Notes: generated by a model from the sequence alone, not told the origin. DNA of 64,000 bases from Pseudomonadota bacterium (GCA_016711215.1 JADJTL010000001.1:616001-680000); one strand, 5' to 3'. Shown: positions 1-10,969, numbered from the stretch's first letter. Numbers and translations are program-made.

Positions 1-2708
1 GCTGGTCGTTTCCCCTCGCCGGCCAGACCTATCCGCGGGCGCTCAGCGTGACGATCGACCCGGCAGCGGTCGGTCAGGTCGAGCAGCTGCTCTGGGTCGT
101 CGATGGCGCCCAGGTGGGCGACTCCGTCAGCGTCGACGGCGTGCAGCTCCAGCTGCGTGTCCCCGCGCTGCCTCCAGAGGAGCAGGCCTTCCTCTGGAGC
201 TACAGCTGGCTGATGACCAACTACAACGCCAGCACCGGGATGGTGAAGGATAAGAGCCGCGACGGACGCCTGCCCGCCCAGTATGGCGGCGGCGACAGCA
301 TGGAGAGCGTGCCGGCGACCGCCAAGGCGGCGAAGATCGTCTACTACGCCTATCGCAAGGGTTACCTCGCGCGCGACCAGGCGCTGGCGATCATCACCAA
401 GATCGCCGACACGCTGATCCGCGTGGTGCCGCGCGGGCCGGCCGGCGCGAACACCATCTGGCCGCATTTCACCGAGAACGGCGGGGCCAACCCCGTGCCG
501 CCGCGCTTCGGCTTCAACGGCACCGAGTGGTCGACCGGCGACACGGCCTACGCCGCCCTCGACCTGATCACGGCGCTGCAGCTGATCGGCGATCCGCAGG
601 GCCAGCTCCCCGCCCTCGAGTCGATGCTGGCGAGCATCGACTGGAGCGTGCTGCTGATCGACGGCGCCGTCTCGCACGGCTATGACGATCGCGGCGTGCG
701 CATCCCCTACACCTGGCGCGGCTTCGGCATGGAGACCCTCGGTGTGAATTGGGTCTATGCCTCGGTCAGCGGCCAGCTCGCCGCGATGCTGCCCACGCCG
801 AGCGATAACGGCTCGGGCTTCATCGACAATGCGCAGTACCCGATGGCCTTCGTCGGCGTCGATCGCTGGGGCAATGACTGGGACGCCTACCGCAATACGA
901 TGGCCCAGCGACAGATCGGCTGGTACTGCCAGCCGGAGCACAGCAACGCCTTCCTCTGCGGGGCGCAGCTCTTCGGCCTCTCGGCCGCCGAGACCCCCGA
1001 GCCGGCGGGCCTCTATGAGGCCTACGGCATCGGCGGGGCGTTCTCCGGGCCCGTCGACGGCAATGGCGAGGTGGTCGCGCTGCACTACTCGGGGATGATC
1101 GCTGACCTGCGCCCGGCGGCCGCGAAGCAGATGTGGAGCACGCTGGTCGAGCGCCCGCAGGCGTTCTGGGGCGGGCGCATCGTGGTTTCGCCGCTGAACA
1201 ACCTCGAGAGCCTGCGCGTCGACAAGACCACCGGCCAGGTCACCGTCAACCACCTCAAGGGGTCTTGGAACCTCGTGCTCCAGACGGAGGGCTGGGCACT
1301 GATCGACCGCGCGCTGCGGGACGAGGTCTTCGCGGCGACGCAGACCAACGCCTTCCTCAAGCGCGGCTTCGATCGCCTCTCTGCCGGCTACACGCTGCAC
1401 CTTGGGGTCGACAGTGGCAGGGATCGTTTCCCGCGCGAGACGGCCGCCGCGGCGCACCTGAGCGGGGCCGCCGCCGCGCGGATGAACCTGCGCTTTCTCG
1501 ATCCGAGCTACACGGGCTCGCAGGAGCAGCTCTACGCCACCTACCACCGCGGCGTCGCCGGCGAGGAGCTGAGCGCGCTCGAGCTAGCCGAGGCCCTCAA
1601 CGCCGAGACGCGGGCGCTGGGGGGCTACCATTTCGAGGCCTCGGGCGATGTCGACCAGCTCGAGGCGATCCGGCGCGTCGTGCATTGGATGGACTACCTG
1701 CCGCCGGGCGGCCAGCACGTGCCTGCGCTGGTGCCGACCGGTGGGGGCCTCGCGTGGAAGGTGGTGCGCGGCTTCGTGGTCGACGCCAAGCCCTTCGATG
1801 CGAGCGATCCCTTCCGCATTCCGCCGGTGGAGCTGCGCGGTGTTTGGCTCAACGACCCGCGCGTGACCGGGCTCGGCTACAACGTCTTCCAGACCGCGGC
1901 GTTCTTCCGCGACGAGTACCGACCGGTCAGTGGCCTCCACTACAGCGTCAACGAGCCGCCGCAGAGTGGCACCGTGTCGGCCAGTACACGCTTCGCGCGG
2001 CAGTGGCGGCGCGATCGCCTGCGGATCGCTCACGCCGAGGCGCGTGAGGAGCTGAGCCTGCTGGCCGAGGGTGGCGTCGTCGACGCCGAGCCCGAGGCGC
2101 CGGCAAGGTGGGCCGCGCGGGTGGTCTCTCGTGCGCGGCGCTTCCAGGGATTGTTCCACCGGTCGTTGGCGGGGCGCTGGGGTGGCGAGCGCCCCGAGGC
2201 GCGGCCTGAGCGCTTCGTGTTGGCGCTGCTGCGCGAGGCGCTGCCGAGCGCGCTGAGCGCGGATCCGGCCTTCATGCAGCGCTTCGATCGCGCGGCGCAG
2301 GTGCGCGGCTTCGAGGTCGCGGATGAGGACCAGGGCAGCACCTACGTGCTGCTCGCGCTGGGCGGGCGCGACCGCGCCGGAGAGCCGAGCCGAGCGGAGC
2401 TGGTGCTGCAGGCCGACCCGGTCAGCCGCACGCTGTTGCAGGCCACCTGGGCCGATGAGGCGCTCGTCTATCCTGGCGTCACCGCGAACGAAGCCGTGCT
2501 TCGCGCCCGCGCTGCGCTGCAGGACCTGGCACCGCGGGGCTTCCGCGGCCTGCTTTGGCGCTGGCGCCTGCGCTTGGCGCACGCGAGCGTCAGTCGCTTC
2601 TGGGCTGCACGCCACGGGCAGTCGCGCTTCCACCCCAGCTACCGCGTAGCGCTGGCCGGCCACACCGCCCTCGTGCACGCCGATGGCCACACGGAGCTCG
2701 ATCCCTGA
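1..2708 (+). CDS. DUF3131-like secreted/envelope protein, 5'-truncated by window edge
   Basis: The reading frame is open from nucleotide 3 (visible peptide begins WSFPLAGQTYPRAL), so the GTG at 48 is probably internal and the gene starts outside the window. About 900 residues are visible. The segment beginning WSYSWLMTNYNASTGMVKD and continuing about 400 residues, with many Trp/Tyr/Gly positions and repeated GTEWSTGD-like motifs, resembles the DUF3131 (glucoamylase-like, alpha/alpha toroid) family, which usually acts on or near surface polysaccharides. The last ~300 residues are Arg/Ala/Leu-rich and were not recognised. No catalytic residues can be assigned, so enzyme activity is unproven. 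The next gene is co-directional but 234 bp away behind its own likely promoter. Confidence 0.6.
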   Translation, partial: WSFPLAGQTYPRALSVTIDPAAVGQVEQLLWVVDGAQVGDSVSVDGVQLQLRVPALPPEEQAFLWSYSWLMTNYNASTGMVKDKSRDGRLPAQYGGGDSMESVPATAKAAKIVYYAYRKGYLARDQALAIITKIADTLIRVVPRGPAGANTIWPHFTENGGANPVPPRFGFNGTEWSTGDTAYAALDLITALQLIGDPQGQLPALESMLASIDWSVLLIDGAVSHGYDDRGVRIPYTWRGFGMETLGVNWVYASVSGQLAAMLPTPSDNGSGFIDNAQYPMAFVGVDRWGNDWDAYRNTMAQRQIGWYCQPEHSNAFLCGAQLFGLSAAETPEPAGLYEAYGIGGAFSGPVDGNGEVVALHYSGMIADLRPAAAKQMWSTLVERPQAFWGGRIVVSPLNNLESLRVDKTTGQVTVNHLKGSWNLVLQTEGWALIDRALRDEVFAATQTNAFLKRGFDRLSAGYTLHLGVDSGRDRFPRETAAAAHLSGAAAARMNLRFLDPSYTGSQEQLYATYHRGVAGEELSALELAEALNAETRALGGYHFEASGDVDQLEAIRRVVHWMDYLPPGGQHVPALVPTGGGLAWKVVRGFVVDAKPFDASDPFRIPPVELRGVWLNDPRVTGLGYNVFQTAAFFRDEYRPVSGLHYSVNEPPQSGTVSASTRFARQWRRDRLRIAHAEAREELSLLAEGGVVDAEPEAPARWAARVVSRARRFQGLFHRSLAGRWGGERPEARPERFVLALLREALPSALSADPAFMQRFDRAAQVRGFEVADEDQGSTYVLLALGGRDRAGEPSRAELVLQADPVSRTLLQATWADEALVYPGVTANEAVLRARAALQDLAPRGFRGLLWRWRLRLAHASVSRFWAARHGQSRFHPSYRVALAGHTALVHADGHTELDP

Positions 2709-2806
2709 ACGCGGCGCCGGCAGGTCGCCGGCGGCGGCCTCGACTCCTTCGCCTTGGACGCGGCCGGGTCCTCGAAGCAACGCCGGCCAACGCCGACATG
2801 ACGTAA

Positions 2807-2854
2807 CTCTCTAGGCGGCTCTCTAGGCGGCTCTCTACGTGGGTCTCTACGTGC
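2807..2854. repeat. 12-bp tandem repeat, about 4 copies
   Basis: Unit ctctctaggcgg occurs twice exactly (2807-2818, 2819-2830), followed by two diverged copies ending in acgtg (2831-2854). It lies between the DUF3131-like gene and uup. Function unknown; it belongs to the window-wide set of locus-specific short tandem repeats. Confidence 0.8.
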
Positions 2855-2905
2855 CTCGTGCTCAGGGCTGGGCCCGCACGACGCCTGCATTGCCGACTGT
2901 CGAGT

Positions 2906-2934
2906 TTGCCCCCCGTGAGCACGTGCTGTAGACA
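2906..2934 (+). promoter_or_regulatory. Sigma-70-like promoter of uup, possibly leaderless
   Basis: TTGCCC (2906-2911) and TAGACA (2929-2934) are separated by 17 bp. The -10 box ends 8 nt before the ATG at 2943 and no Shine-Dalgarno sequence precedes that ATG, so transcription would begin at or very near the start codon. Confidence 0.45.
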
Positions 2935-2942
2935 CGAGCGCG

Positions 2943-4778
<1,836 letters not shown>

Positions 4779-4835
4779 GGCGCAGCTCAGAGCCTCGACG
4801 ACGGGCGTCCTCGGCACCGTGCGGGTCGAGGGCTG

Positions 4836-6551
4836 TTAGGCCTTGCGGGGACCGATGTACTCCTTGGCGATGACCACGGAGTTCATCTGAAAGTGCATCG
4901 TCTTCTGGGTCGGCGAGGTACCCCCGTGGTACCAGTTGAGCCAGAAGCCCTGGATGCCCAGCTCTGGATGCCGCGACCAGCGCAGATCCGTATGCTCCAC
5001 TGCCAAGACGCCGTCGACCCAAGCGCGGTAAATGCCGTCCTTGTTGGCGCTGCCGTTGCCGTTGGCGTCATAGGGACCGCTGATGCTGTTGACCTTGACG
5101 TATTGCTCGATGCAAGCCCAGCGCTCTTTGCCAATCACCGTCCCGGACCAGGTCAGGCCGGAGCCGAAGGCTCCCTCCTGATCGAGGTGGTAGATATAAC
5201 CGCCGAGCCAGAAGAGCTCGGCGTAGGGATTGGCGTCCGCGGGCGCTTCGCCGCCGTGGCCGCGCAGTGAGTGTCCCTGGTATTCCCAGCGGCTCTGTGC
5301 GGCGTTGTAGACCTTCAGCCCAGTGCCGCGAGCGCCACCGTTACCGGTCGTGGATTGCCAGTAGCCCCCCTGGGCCGGGTTCCACCAACCGAGGCGCAGA
5401 TCGAAGCCCGGCATCTTGTTGGCATCGACCGTAGAGCCCCAGTCCTTATCGAGATAGACATAGTAGCGCGCATAGAGTTCGGTCTCGACGCCCAGCACCG
5501 ATCCGCTGCTGGCAGGATCGCCTCGCACCACGTTATGCCACATGTGGCACCCGCCCGTTGCGCCCTGGGGAATGGCGCCGCGGATATAGGTCGACTGCGT
5601 CTGCGGATCGGCGATCAGCTCTTGTTGCTCGCAGGTGCCAGACCAGATCGGAGCCCCCACGGAGGAGAAGTCGGCGGCGAAGAGCACGCTGGGGTGCGCG
5701 TCCAGACCCTTATCCAAGGGGTAGGCGTCCGCGAGGCCGAGCCGCGGCGACTGCACCTTCCCGCCCGCCACCCTGAAGGTCGGCGGGTCCACCTCGAAGA
5801 CCTTCAGCTTCCCGGGGTACTTCAGCTCGGTGCACACGAGCTTGAGCGTCGCGGCAGTGACGGGGCCCGCGATACCCTTGAGGTCGAACTGGAGGATGGC
5901 TCGCGTCAGGCCGCTGTCGCAGGAAAACGCCGCGCGGGTATCGAAGCCCCGGTAGGCGCTGCCCGAGTAGATGGCGTTGCAGAGGCACGGGGCTACCACG
6001 GTGCCCGCGGCGGTCTCGACCTCCAGGATGGGTCGCTCTGAGCTGTTGGCGGCGGTGCGGCCGGCGAAGTGGAAGGCGAAGGCCTGGTCGGAGACGAGGT
6101 GTGCGCCGCGGTTCTCGCCCGACTGAACCCAGGCGGCAACCAGGGCGCTGAGGTCGAGGCTCACCTCGCCCACCGCCTTGACCTCGGCGACCGCGAAGGC
6201 CTTGCTGCCCTGAGCTACTCCATCGGCGTCGCGCCAGTCGCCGGTGTTTGCGTGCTTCCAGGCCAGCTTCAGGTGTTGGCTCCATTGGACGTTGTTGGGT
6301 CCCGAGCCGCCGTCCCAGCTGAGAAACTGCTGCGGACCGTCCGGGTCGATCACGATACGTGGGACCCCCCCGCCGTCCGCGGCGGTGGTTGCGTCGGAGC
6401 TCGCGTCGCTCGCGGCGTCGCGCGATCCCCGGCCGCCGCCGTCCGCGGCGATCGATCCATCGGAATTGGCGACGTGAGCCTCGCGGCATCCGGTCAGGGC
6501 GGCAACGACAATCCCAGAAGTGCATCCCTTGAGGAAATCTCTGCGATCCAA
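4836..6551 (-). CDS. Tat-exported lipoprotein with DNRLRE-like and polysaccharide-lyase-like domains
   Basis: The TTG at 6551 is chosen because AAGGAG lies 6 nt upstream and the product then starts MLDRRDFLKGCTSG, a twin-arginine signal (RRDFLKG) with lipobox ALTGC. An Asp/Ala/Gly-rich linker follows, as is common in myxobacterial lipoproteins. Residues ~70-250 resemble a DNRLRE/TGF-propeptide-like beta module. Residues ~290-571 (LYARYYVYLDKDW, DGIYRAWVDGVL, GFWLNWYHGG) resemble the jelly-roll fold of alginate-lyase-like PL14 enzymes. Substrate and activity are inferred from fold only. Product 571 residues. An 11-bp tandem repeat lies directly upstream of the Shine-Dalgarno site; an upstream extension into the repeat is possible but has no good start signal. 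It converges with uup 57 bp away. Confidence 0.7.
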   Translation of the reverse strand: MDRRDFLKGCTSGIVVAALTGCREAHVANSDGSIAADGGGRGSRDAASDASSDATTAADGGGVPRIVIDPDGPQQFLSWDGGSGPNNVQWSQHLKLAWKHANTGDWRDADGVAQGSKAFAVAEVKAVGEVSLDLSALVAAWVQSGENRGAHLVSDQAFAFHFAGRTAANSSERPILEVETAAGTVVAPCLCNAIYSGSAYRGFDTRAAFSCDSGLTRAILQFDLKGIAGPVTAATLKLVCTELKYPGKLKVFEVDPPTFRVAGGKVQSPRLGLADAYPLDKGLDAHPSVLFAADFSSVGAPIWSGTCEQQELIADPQTQSTYIRGAIPQGATGGCHMWHNVVRGDPASSGSVLGVETELYARYYVYLDKDWGSTVDANKMPGFDLRLGWWNPAQGGYWQSTTGNGGARGTGLKVYNAAQSRWEYQGHSLRGHGGEAPADANPYAELFWLGGYIYHLDQEGAFGSGLTWSGTVIGKERWACIEQYVKVNSISGPYDANGNGSANKDGIYRAWVDGVLAVEHTDLRWSRHPELGIQGFWLNWYHGGTSPTQKTMHFQMNSVVIAKEYIGPRKA

Positions 6552-6568
6552 GACCTGCTCCTTCTCCG

Positions 6569-6640
6569 CGTGGCCTCCACGTGGCCTCCACGTGGCCTCC
6601 ACGTGGCCTCCACGTGGCCTCCACGTGGCCTCCACGTGGC
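6569..6640. repeat. 11-bp tandem repeat, 6.5 copies
   Basis: Unit cgtggcctcca is repeated six times without a mismatch from 6569 to 6634, plus a partial copy to 6640. It sits a few bases upstream of the Shine-Dalgarno site of the Tat lipoprotein and so is probably in its 5' UTR or promoter. Eleven base pairs is about one helical turn, so a bound protein would see every copy on the same face. Confidence 0.95.
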
Positions 6641-7154
6641 GTGGTCAACGCATCGCAAGAGCATGCCTGAGATGGTGAGGAAACCGAATAAAGCCACCAG
6701 CCGAAAAGCCACCAGCCGCCGGGCCGCTGCACGCCGCGACCAACCCCTCAGGGCGTCGGGGCAGGCCTGGACGCTCCGGGGGCTGGGGGCGGGGGCCCAC
6801 CTCCTGTCGAGTCCTCCCCCAGATTGATGTGGCACCGAACTTCGCTACCATGCGTGCTGCGGGAAGGCGCGGAGCCCGCGGGGGCGCGGCACTGCGACCC
6901 GAGGTCGGCGTCGCGAAAACTACCCATAGCAGCGCGATGGCCACGTTTCCGCTCCTTGCCCTCGGCCCGCGGCTCCATACCTCGCTCGGTCCGCAATAGA
7001 TCAACGGACTGCCAGGGCACGCGCCGAGGAAGGCGCAGGAGGGGCCCCCGCGAGAGGTCGGGACTCCGGTGGGTGGATTGGAGCCACCACTGGTAGATCT
7101 GGTTGATCCTGCTAGTCGTATTGGTGCGGGTGGTGCGCCACCTGGGAGGTGACC
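6641..7154. other. Gene-free interval with weak promoter and 18S-like motif
   Basis: No convincing coding sequence. A possible promoter, TTGATG (6824-6829), 16 bp, TACCAT (6846-6851), points rightward ~300 bp ahead of the next gene. A small GTGG/CCAC hairpin lies near 7074-7090. At 7099-7112 there is an exact 14-base match to the conserved 5' end of eukaryotic small-subunit rRNA, with partial similarity continuing to 7121. A short direct repeat of aaagccaccagccg is found near 6690-6720. Confidence 0.4.
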
Positions 7155-8294
7155 ATGCTGCCGCTCTTACCGGCCACGATCATTGGTGAGTATCTTCTCG
7201 TGAGTCGCCCGCCATGGCTGGTCGGTGGTCCCCCGCCTGTGACGCTGCCCGGTGTTACGCCCCACCGGCTGCCGATTCTCTTTCAGCAGGCCATCGCAGG
7301 ATGCGGGTCTGCGGTTGGTTCCCGGGTTGAGTGGGTGGCCCGCAGACCTGGGACCTGCGCTGTTCCGACTCAGCATCAGGCTGCGTCCATGGTGGCGGCC
7401 GGGGGCGCCCTTGAGGGCTACGCACTGACGGCAACCGCCGCCGTCGCTGCCGACGGATGGCTGCCTTTCGACTGGCGTCCGATCTGGGGCCCGACAACGG
7501 AAGCCGCGATCAGCTTTCTTCGGGGCATTGGGACTCGTCTGGTTGCGGGAGCGCCCGCAGCCGGCGCCGTGGCCCTGGCGATATGGCCGTCGTCGATGGG
7601 TCGTTCGACCAGCTGGACCGAAGGTGCCTACCGTTATAGCTACACTTCCGATGCCGTAGCCCTTGAGGTCGATGGTCCGAATGGGGAGAGGTGGAACCTC
7701 CGCATGGATTCATCGGGGGCGATTCGTGATCGATCGGGATACTTGCTCGCCTACATTGCGGCTGATGGTGTTGTGAGCACAACGCCGCCATTTCCCGCCC
7801 AGGCACCGCCACCGGGACTCCCGGGAACCGAGACCAGGCGTCCCGACTACGGCCACGCGACGAGCTTCCCGAGCACGGCACCCTTGCCTTCACACGTTCC
7901 CGGCTTCGAGGTCTACCGCGGGGTCACGCTTGCCTTGCCGCATTACGAGGGCGAGGCGCACCGCCAAACCTTGATCTTCGACGACGCCCGAGCGACGGAG
8001 GAGATCAGGGATATCGCCGTTAATAAGGCTAAGGCCTATGTGTTCGACCCTAGCAGGGGAGGCATCGCGGTTGGGCACAAGATTCATGTGCAATTGGCGG
8101 GGGAAATTGGTGCCTCGAGCGGCGCAGCGGGTTTCCTCGTCAGGAGCCCGACCCAGGAGATACTGGTAATTCCATACAACTCCCCGGTTGATCGGAGCAC
8201 GCCTGAGATGTTGCAGGCGGTAGTGGCGAAGTTGAGGAACATGGGCCATCGTGCAGCTCTTGGGCCTCGAAGCCTCCTCAACGCCCGGCGTTGA
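7155..8294 (+). CDS. Unrecognised protein with hydrophobic segment; possible polymorphic-toxin-like, low GC
   Basis: 379 residues. The ATG at 7155 follows GGGAGGTGA with normal spacing, better than the GTG at 7149 that overlaps this Shine-Dalgarno site. The N-terminus is hydrophobic (MLPLLPATIIGEYLL). Residues ~125-150 (LVAGAPAAGAVALAIWPSS) form a second hydrophobic stretch, followed by a Tyr/Ser-rich beta-like region, a Pro-rich hinge (PPFPAQAPPPGLPG) and a distinct C-terminal part. This layout (membrane-active middle, proline hinge, variable C-terminus) resembles bacteriocin or polymorphic-toxin carriers, but no toxin motif was recognised and no immunity gene follows on this strand. Base composition is visibly lower in GC than both neighbours, suggesting acquisition. 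The function is unknown. Confidence 0.6.
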   Translation: MLPLLPATIIGEYLLVSRPPWLVGGPPPVTLPGVTPHRLPILFQQAIAGCGSAVGSRVEWVARRPGTCAVPTQHQAASMVAAGGALEGYALTATAAVAADGWLPFDWRPIWGPTTEAAISFLRGIGTRLVAGAPAAGAVALAIWPSSMGRSTSWTEGAYRYSYTSDAVALEVDGPNGERWNLRMDSSGAIRDRSGYLLAYIAADGVVSTTPPFPAQAPPPGLPGTETRRPDYGHATSFPSTAPLPSHVPGFEVYRGVTLALPHYEGEAHRQTLIFDDARATEEIRDIAVNKAKAYVFDPSRGGIAVGHKIHVQLAGEIGASSGAAGFLVRSPTQEILVIPYNSPVDRSTPEMLQAVVAKLRNMGHRAALGPRSLLNARR

Positions 8295-8307
8295 CAGCGT
8301 CAGGTCC

Positions 8308-9966
8308 TCAGCGTTGCCCGGGGGGCGGGGGGCGCTTTCGTTGGGCCACGGCGACGACGGTTTGGCTCGGGCATTGGCAGATCGTGTACTCGGCGGGCGG
8401 GATCGAGAACCACTTGACCGGCTCGAAGGCGTCGAGTAGGCCGCTGGCGGCGTAGTGGGCCGGGAAGACCGCGAGCCAATCGAGCTGCTCGGCGACCGCC
8501 GCGAGGGTGGTGTGGCGCATCGCCAAGGGGGCGTAGTTGAGACCGCCGAGGTCGAGGGTGCGGCGCTGGCCGAAGTAGCGCATCGCCCCGGCGTCATTGA
8601 CCCCGACGACGGCCTCGGCCGGCACATGGGCCGCGATCCACTGGGCTGGCTCGACGTTGATCTTGCGAATCGCCCGGCTGTCGCTGGCCAGGCGATCGCG
8701 GCGTTCGCGGAGGCTTTCGGCCAGGCGCGGCGCGCTGGCGAGCACCAGGACGATGGGCGCGGCCAGGGCCACCAGCGCTGGCCAGCGCGCTGCCGACGTG
8801 GGCGCGGCGGCGCGGAGCTGGGTCAGGCCCCAGCGCGCGAGGGCCGCGAGGCCGAGGCCAGCGGCGGCCACCACCACGAGCAGCGGCGGATCGACCCAGC
8901 GCGTCCAGTAGTAGCCGTCGAGGCGCAGGTCGCGCGAGCCGACGACGCCTAGCAGGTACGCGCCTGGGGCGGCGCCCAGCGTTGCGGCGATCCAGCCGCG
9001 CTCGTGGTGGCGCCTGAGGCCGCGCGCGATCCAGATCGCCAGCGTGCCCAGCCCCGCCGCGCCCGCGATGGTGCCGAGCCAGCCGTGCTGAACCACCAAC
9101 GCCCAGAGGGTGCGCAAGCTGGAGGCGCCGAGGCTGAAGCTGTGGGCCTTGAGATAGTAGGTATTGGGCAGCCAGCCACCGTTGACGGCGTGGCAGAAGA
9201 GCGACCACCCGAGGGTTGGGCCCGCCAGCAGCGCCAGCGCGCCGGCCGTCGCCGCGCGCCGACCGCCGCGCGGGAGCGACCGCCACCAAGGCCGGCGGCC
9301 TTGCAGCAGCGCCCAGGCGGGTAGGGCGAGGCCGAGCAGCACGAGGGCCTCTGGGCGGGCCAGCGGCGCGAGGCCGAAGAGCGTGAGGGCCAGCCACCGC
9401 CGCTGGCGCAAGACGGCGGCCACCGCGCCGAGCCAGAGCGCGAGCAGCAGCGCCGTCTCCATCCCGGAGAGGGCCGAGAAGATCAGGCGCGGCTCGAGGG
9501 CCAGCAGCGAGGCGGCTGCCGCTGCGGCCCAAGCGGCCTGCAGGGCGGTGCCCGCGACGAGAAAGAGGGCGACGATGGCCGCGGCACCGAGGCCGACGCC
9601 GAGGAGCTTGGCGCCCCAGGGCACGGCGGCGGGCCCCAGCAGCGCCGCCACGCCATGCACCGGGGCGTTGGCGATTGCCCAGAGCGGGCTGGTCGCGCCG
9701 GCCTCCTGCGCGCCCTCGTTGTAGGCGAGGCCCTGGCCTTGCGCGAAGGCGCGCGCGTAGACCTGGTGAATCCAGGCGTCATCGAGCGGGAAGTCGCTGC
9801 GCGCAGCGTCGGAGGCCACGAGGAAGGCCGCGCAGGCCGCGGCGTAAAGCAGCAGCGGCACGATCAACCATCCGCGCCTCAGCGGCGGGGGCCGGCGGTC
9901 ATCAGGCGCCGCGGGCGCGACGGAAGCTGCGGGCGCGCCTTTGCGCTGGCGTTTGCGCTTGGCCAC
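8308..9966 (-). CDS. Integral-membrane GT-C-fold glycosyltransferase (ArnT/PMT-like)
   Basis: 552 residues with about ten transmembrane helices after a basic N-terminus (KRKRQRKG). The first periplasmic loop has DFPLDDAWIHQVYARAFAQGQGLAYN, matching the acidic catalytic loop of GT-C enzymes that use polyprenyl-phosphate sugars. The C-terminal globular part includes VGVNDAGAMRYFG and WLAVFP, as in the ArnT/mannosyltransferase group. GTG at 9966 is preferred over GTG at 9972 because GAGAGGTGA overlaps the latter. The acceptor (lipid A, protein or polysaccharide) cannot be deduced. The gene is monocistronic and converges on the low-GC gene with a 13-bp gap. Confidence 0.75.
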   Translation of the reverse strand: MAKRKRQRKGAPAASVAPAAPDDRRPPPLRRGWLIVPLLLYAAACAAFLVASDAARSDFPLDDAWIHQVYARAFAQGQGLAYNEGAQEAGATSPLWAIANAPVHGVAALLGPAAVPWGAKLLGVGLGAAAIVALFLVAGTALQAAWAAAAAASLLALEPRLIFSALSGMETALLLALWLGAVAAVLRQRRWLALTLFGLAPLARPEALVLLGLALPAWALLQGRRPWWRSLPRGGRRAATAGALALLAGPTLGWSLFCHAVNGGWLPNTYYLKAHSFSLGASSLRTLWALVVQHGWLGTIAGAAGLGTLAIWIARGLRRHHERGWIAATLGAAPGAYLLGVVGSRDLRLDGYYWTRWVDPPLLVVVAAAGLGLAALARWGLTQLRAAAPTSAARWPALVALAAPIVLVLASAPRLAESLRERRDRLASDSRAIRKINVEPAQWIAAHVPAEAVVGVNDAGAMRYFGQRRTLDLGGLNYAPLAMRHTTLAAVAEQLDWLAVFPAHYAASGLLDAFEPVKWFSIPPAEYTICQCPSQTVVAVAQRKRPPPPGQR

Positions 9967-10185
9967 GGTCACCTCTCGGAGAGCGGTCAGCAGGCTCGCA
10001 TGCCGCGCGGCGCAGCAGCAAGTTGGCGGCTAACCCGTGCAGCGGGTCAGCGTCGCGAGAGGGTCGCGAGAGGGTCGCGAGCGAGCCACGGGTCGCTGGC
10101 TGCGAGGCCGTGGGGCGGCGTGGACGCGGCCGGGGAGCTCGGGCTAGGGTGGTACGCTGCGGGCGCATACAGCGGGGGGGCCAGC

Positions 10186-10932
10186 GTGGTGGCAGGCGGG
10201 GCGGACGACGACGACAGGAGAAGCGAGGCGACGGTGGTGCGCCTCGCGGCGGGCGCGGAGGGCGAGCGGACCTCCACCCGTGCGCCCGCGGGCGCTGCCG
10301 CGTCGAGGCGCGGAGCGGTGTCCGCGGCGGCGTCGACGGTCGAGCGCGGCTGGGGCGCCATCGAGGCCGAATGGCAGCAGTCGCTGGCGACCACGCCGGC
10401 CGAGGCCGTCGAACACCCGGCGCCGCCCTCGCTGCCGCGAACCCTCCCGGTCGACCTCGAGCTGCCGCCGCTCAGCGATCCCTTGGCGGACGGCATGCCG
10501 CCGCTGCCGCCCGCGCTGACGACGGTCGTGGTTGCCGACGCGCCTGATTGGAGCGAAGAGCCGACGCCGGGCCCGCCCTTTTTCGCGACGACCACCGCGC
10601 GGCTGGCTGCCCTGACCGAGGCCGAGCACGAGCGGGTCGATAGGGCGGTCGGCGACGCGCCAAGCGAAGCGAGCCCGATCCCTTCGCCGGCGGCGCGCGG
10701 CGACGCGATGGCCGGGGCGAGGGCGCGCGCGGGGGCCTCGGTGCTCGCCCAGACGGCCGCGCTGTCGCCGAGCGTCCAGGCCGCTGCGCCCTGGGCGCTC
10801 GGGGTTCCGGCCGCGTCCCGGCGGCGCTCAGCTTCCGCGCGGGGTTGGGGCTGGTTGATCGCGTCGCTCGCGCTGCTGCTGCTGGCGCTGGTGGGGGCCT
10901 GGTGGATCCTCCGGCGCGCGCCGACCGGCTGA
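10186..10932 (+). CDS. Ala/Pro-rich protein with C-terminal membrane anchor, hypothetical
   Basis: The frame ends with a convincing tail anchor, GWGWLIASLALLLLALVGAWW followed by ILRRAPTG, which supports this strand and frame against overlapping open frames. The preceding ~210 residues are low-complexity Ala/Pro/Ser/Thr with acidic patches (ADDDD, LTEAEHERVDRAVGD) and look disordered. The start is uncertain: the GTG at 10186 follows a G-rich stretch and is taken here, but the frame is open well upstream, overlapping the divergent glycosyltransferase gene. No family was recognised. It may be a regulator or scaffold tethered to the inner membrane; this is a guess from topology alone. Confidence 0.45.
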   Translation: MVAGGADDDDRRSEATVVRLAAGAEGERTSTRAPAGAAASRRGAVSAAASTVERGWGAIEAEWQQSLATTPAEAVEHPAPPSLPRTLPVDLELPPLSDPLADGMPPLPPALTTVVVADAPDWSEEPTPGPPFFATTTARLAALTEAEHERVDRAVGDAPSEASPIPSPAARGDAMAGARARAGASVLAQTAALSPSVQAAAPWALGVPAASRRRSASARGWGWLIASLALLLLALVGAWWILRRAPTG

Positions 10933-10969
10933 CGGGGCTGGTCGAGGGAGTGCGGCGCGTGTGGATGGG

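Noticed and set aside
4779..4835. Rho-independent terminator between uup and the convergent lipoprotein gene
   Set aside because: A GAGGC/GCCTC pairing exists, but with no T-run and a loose loop; too weak to list.
7090..7130. An rRNA gene or fragment
   Set aside because: Similarity to 18S rRNA is limited to ~23 bases and the flanks are ordinary GC-rich DNA, so no rRNA feature can be supported.
10047..10595. Minus-strand Ser/Gly-rich frame in the region of the tail-anchored protein
   Set aside because: No signal, membrane segment or start site, whereas the plus frame ends in a clear membrane anchor.
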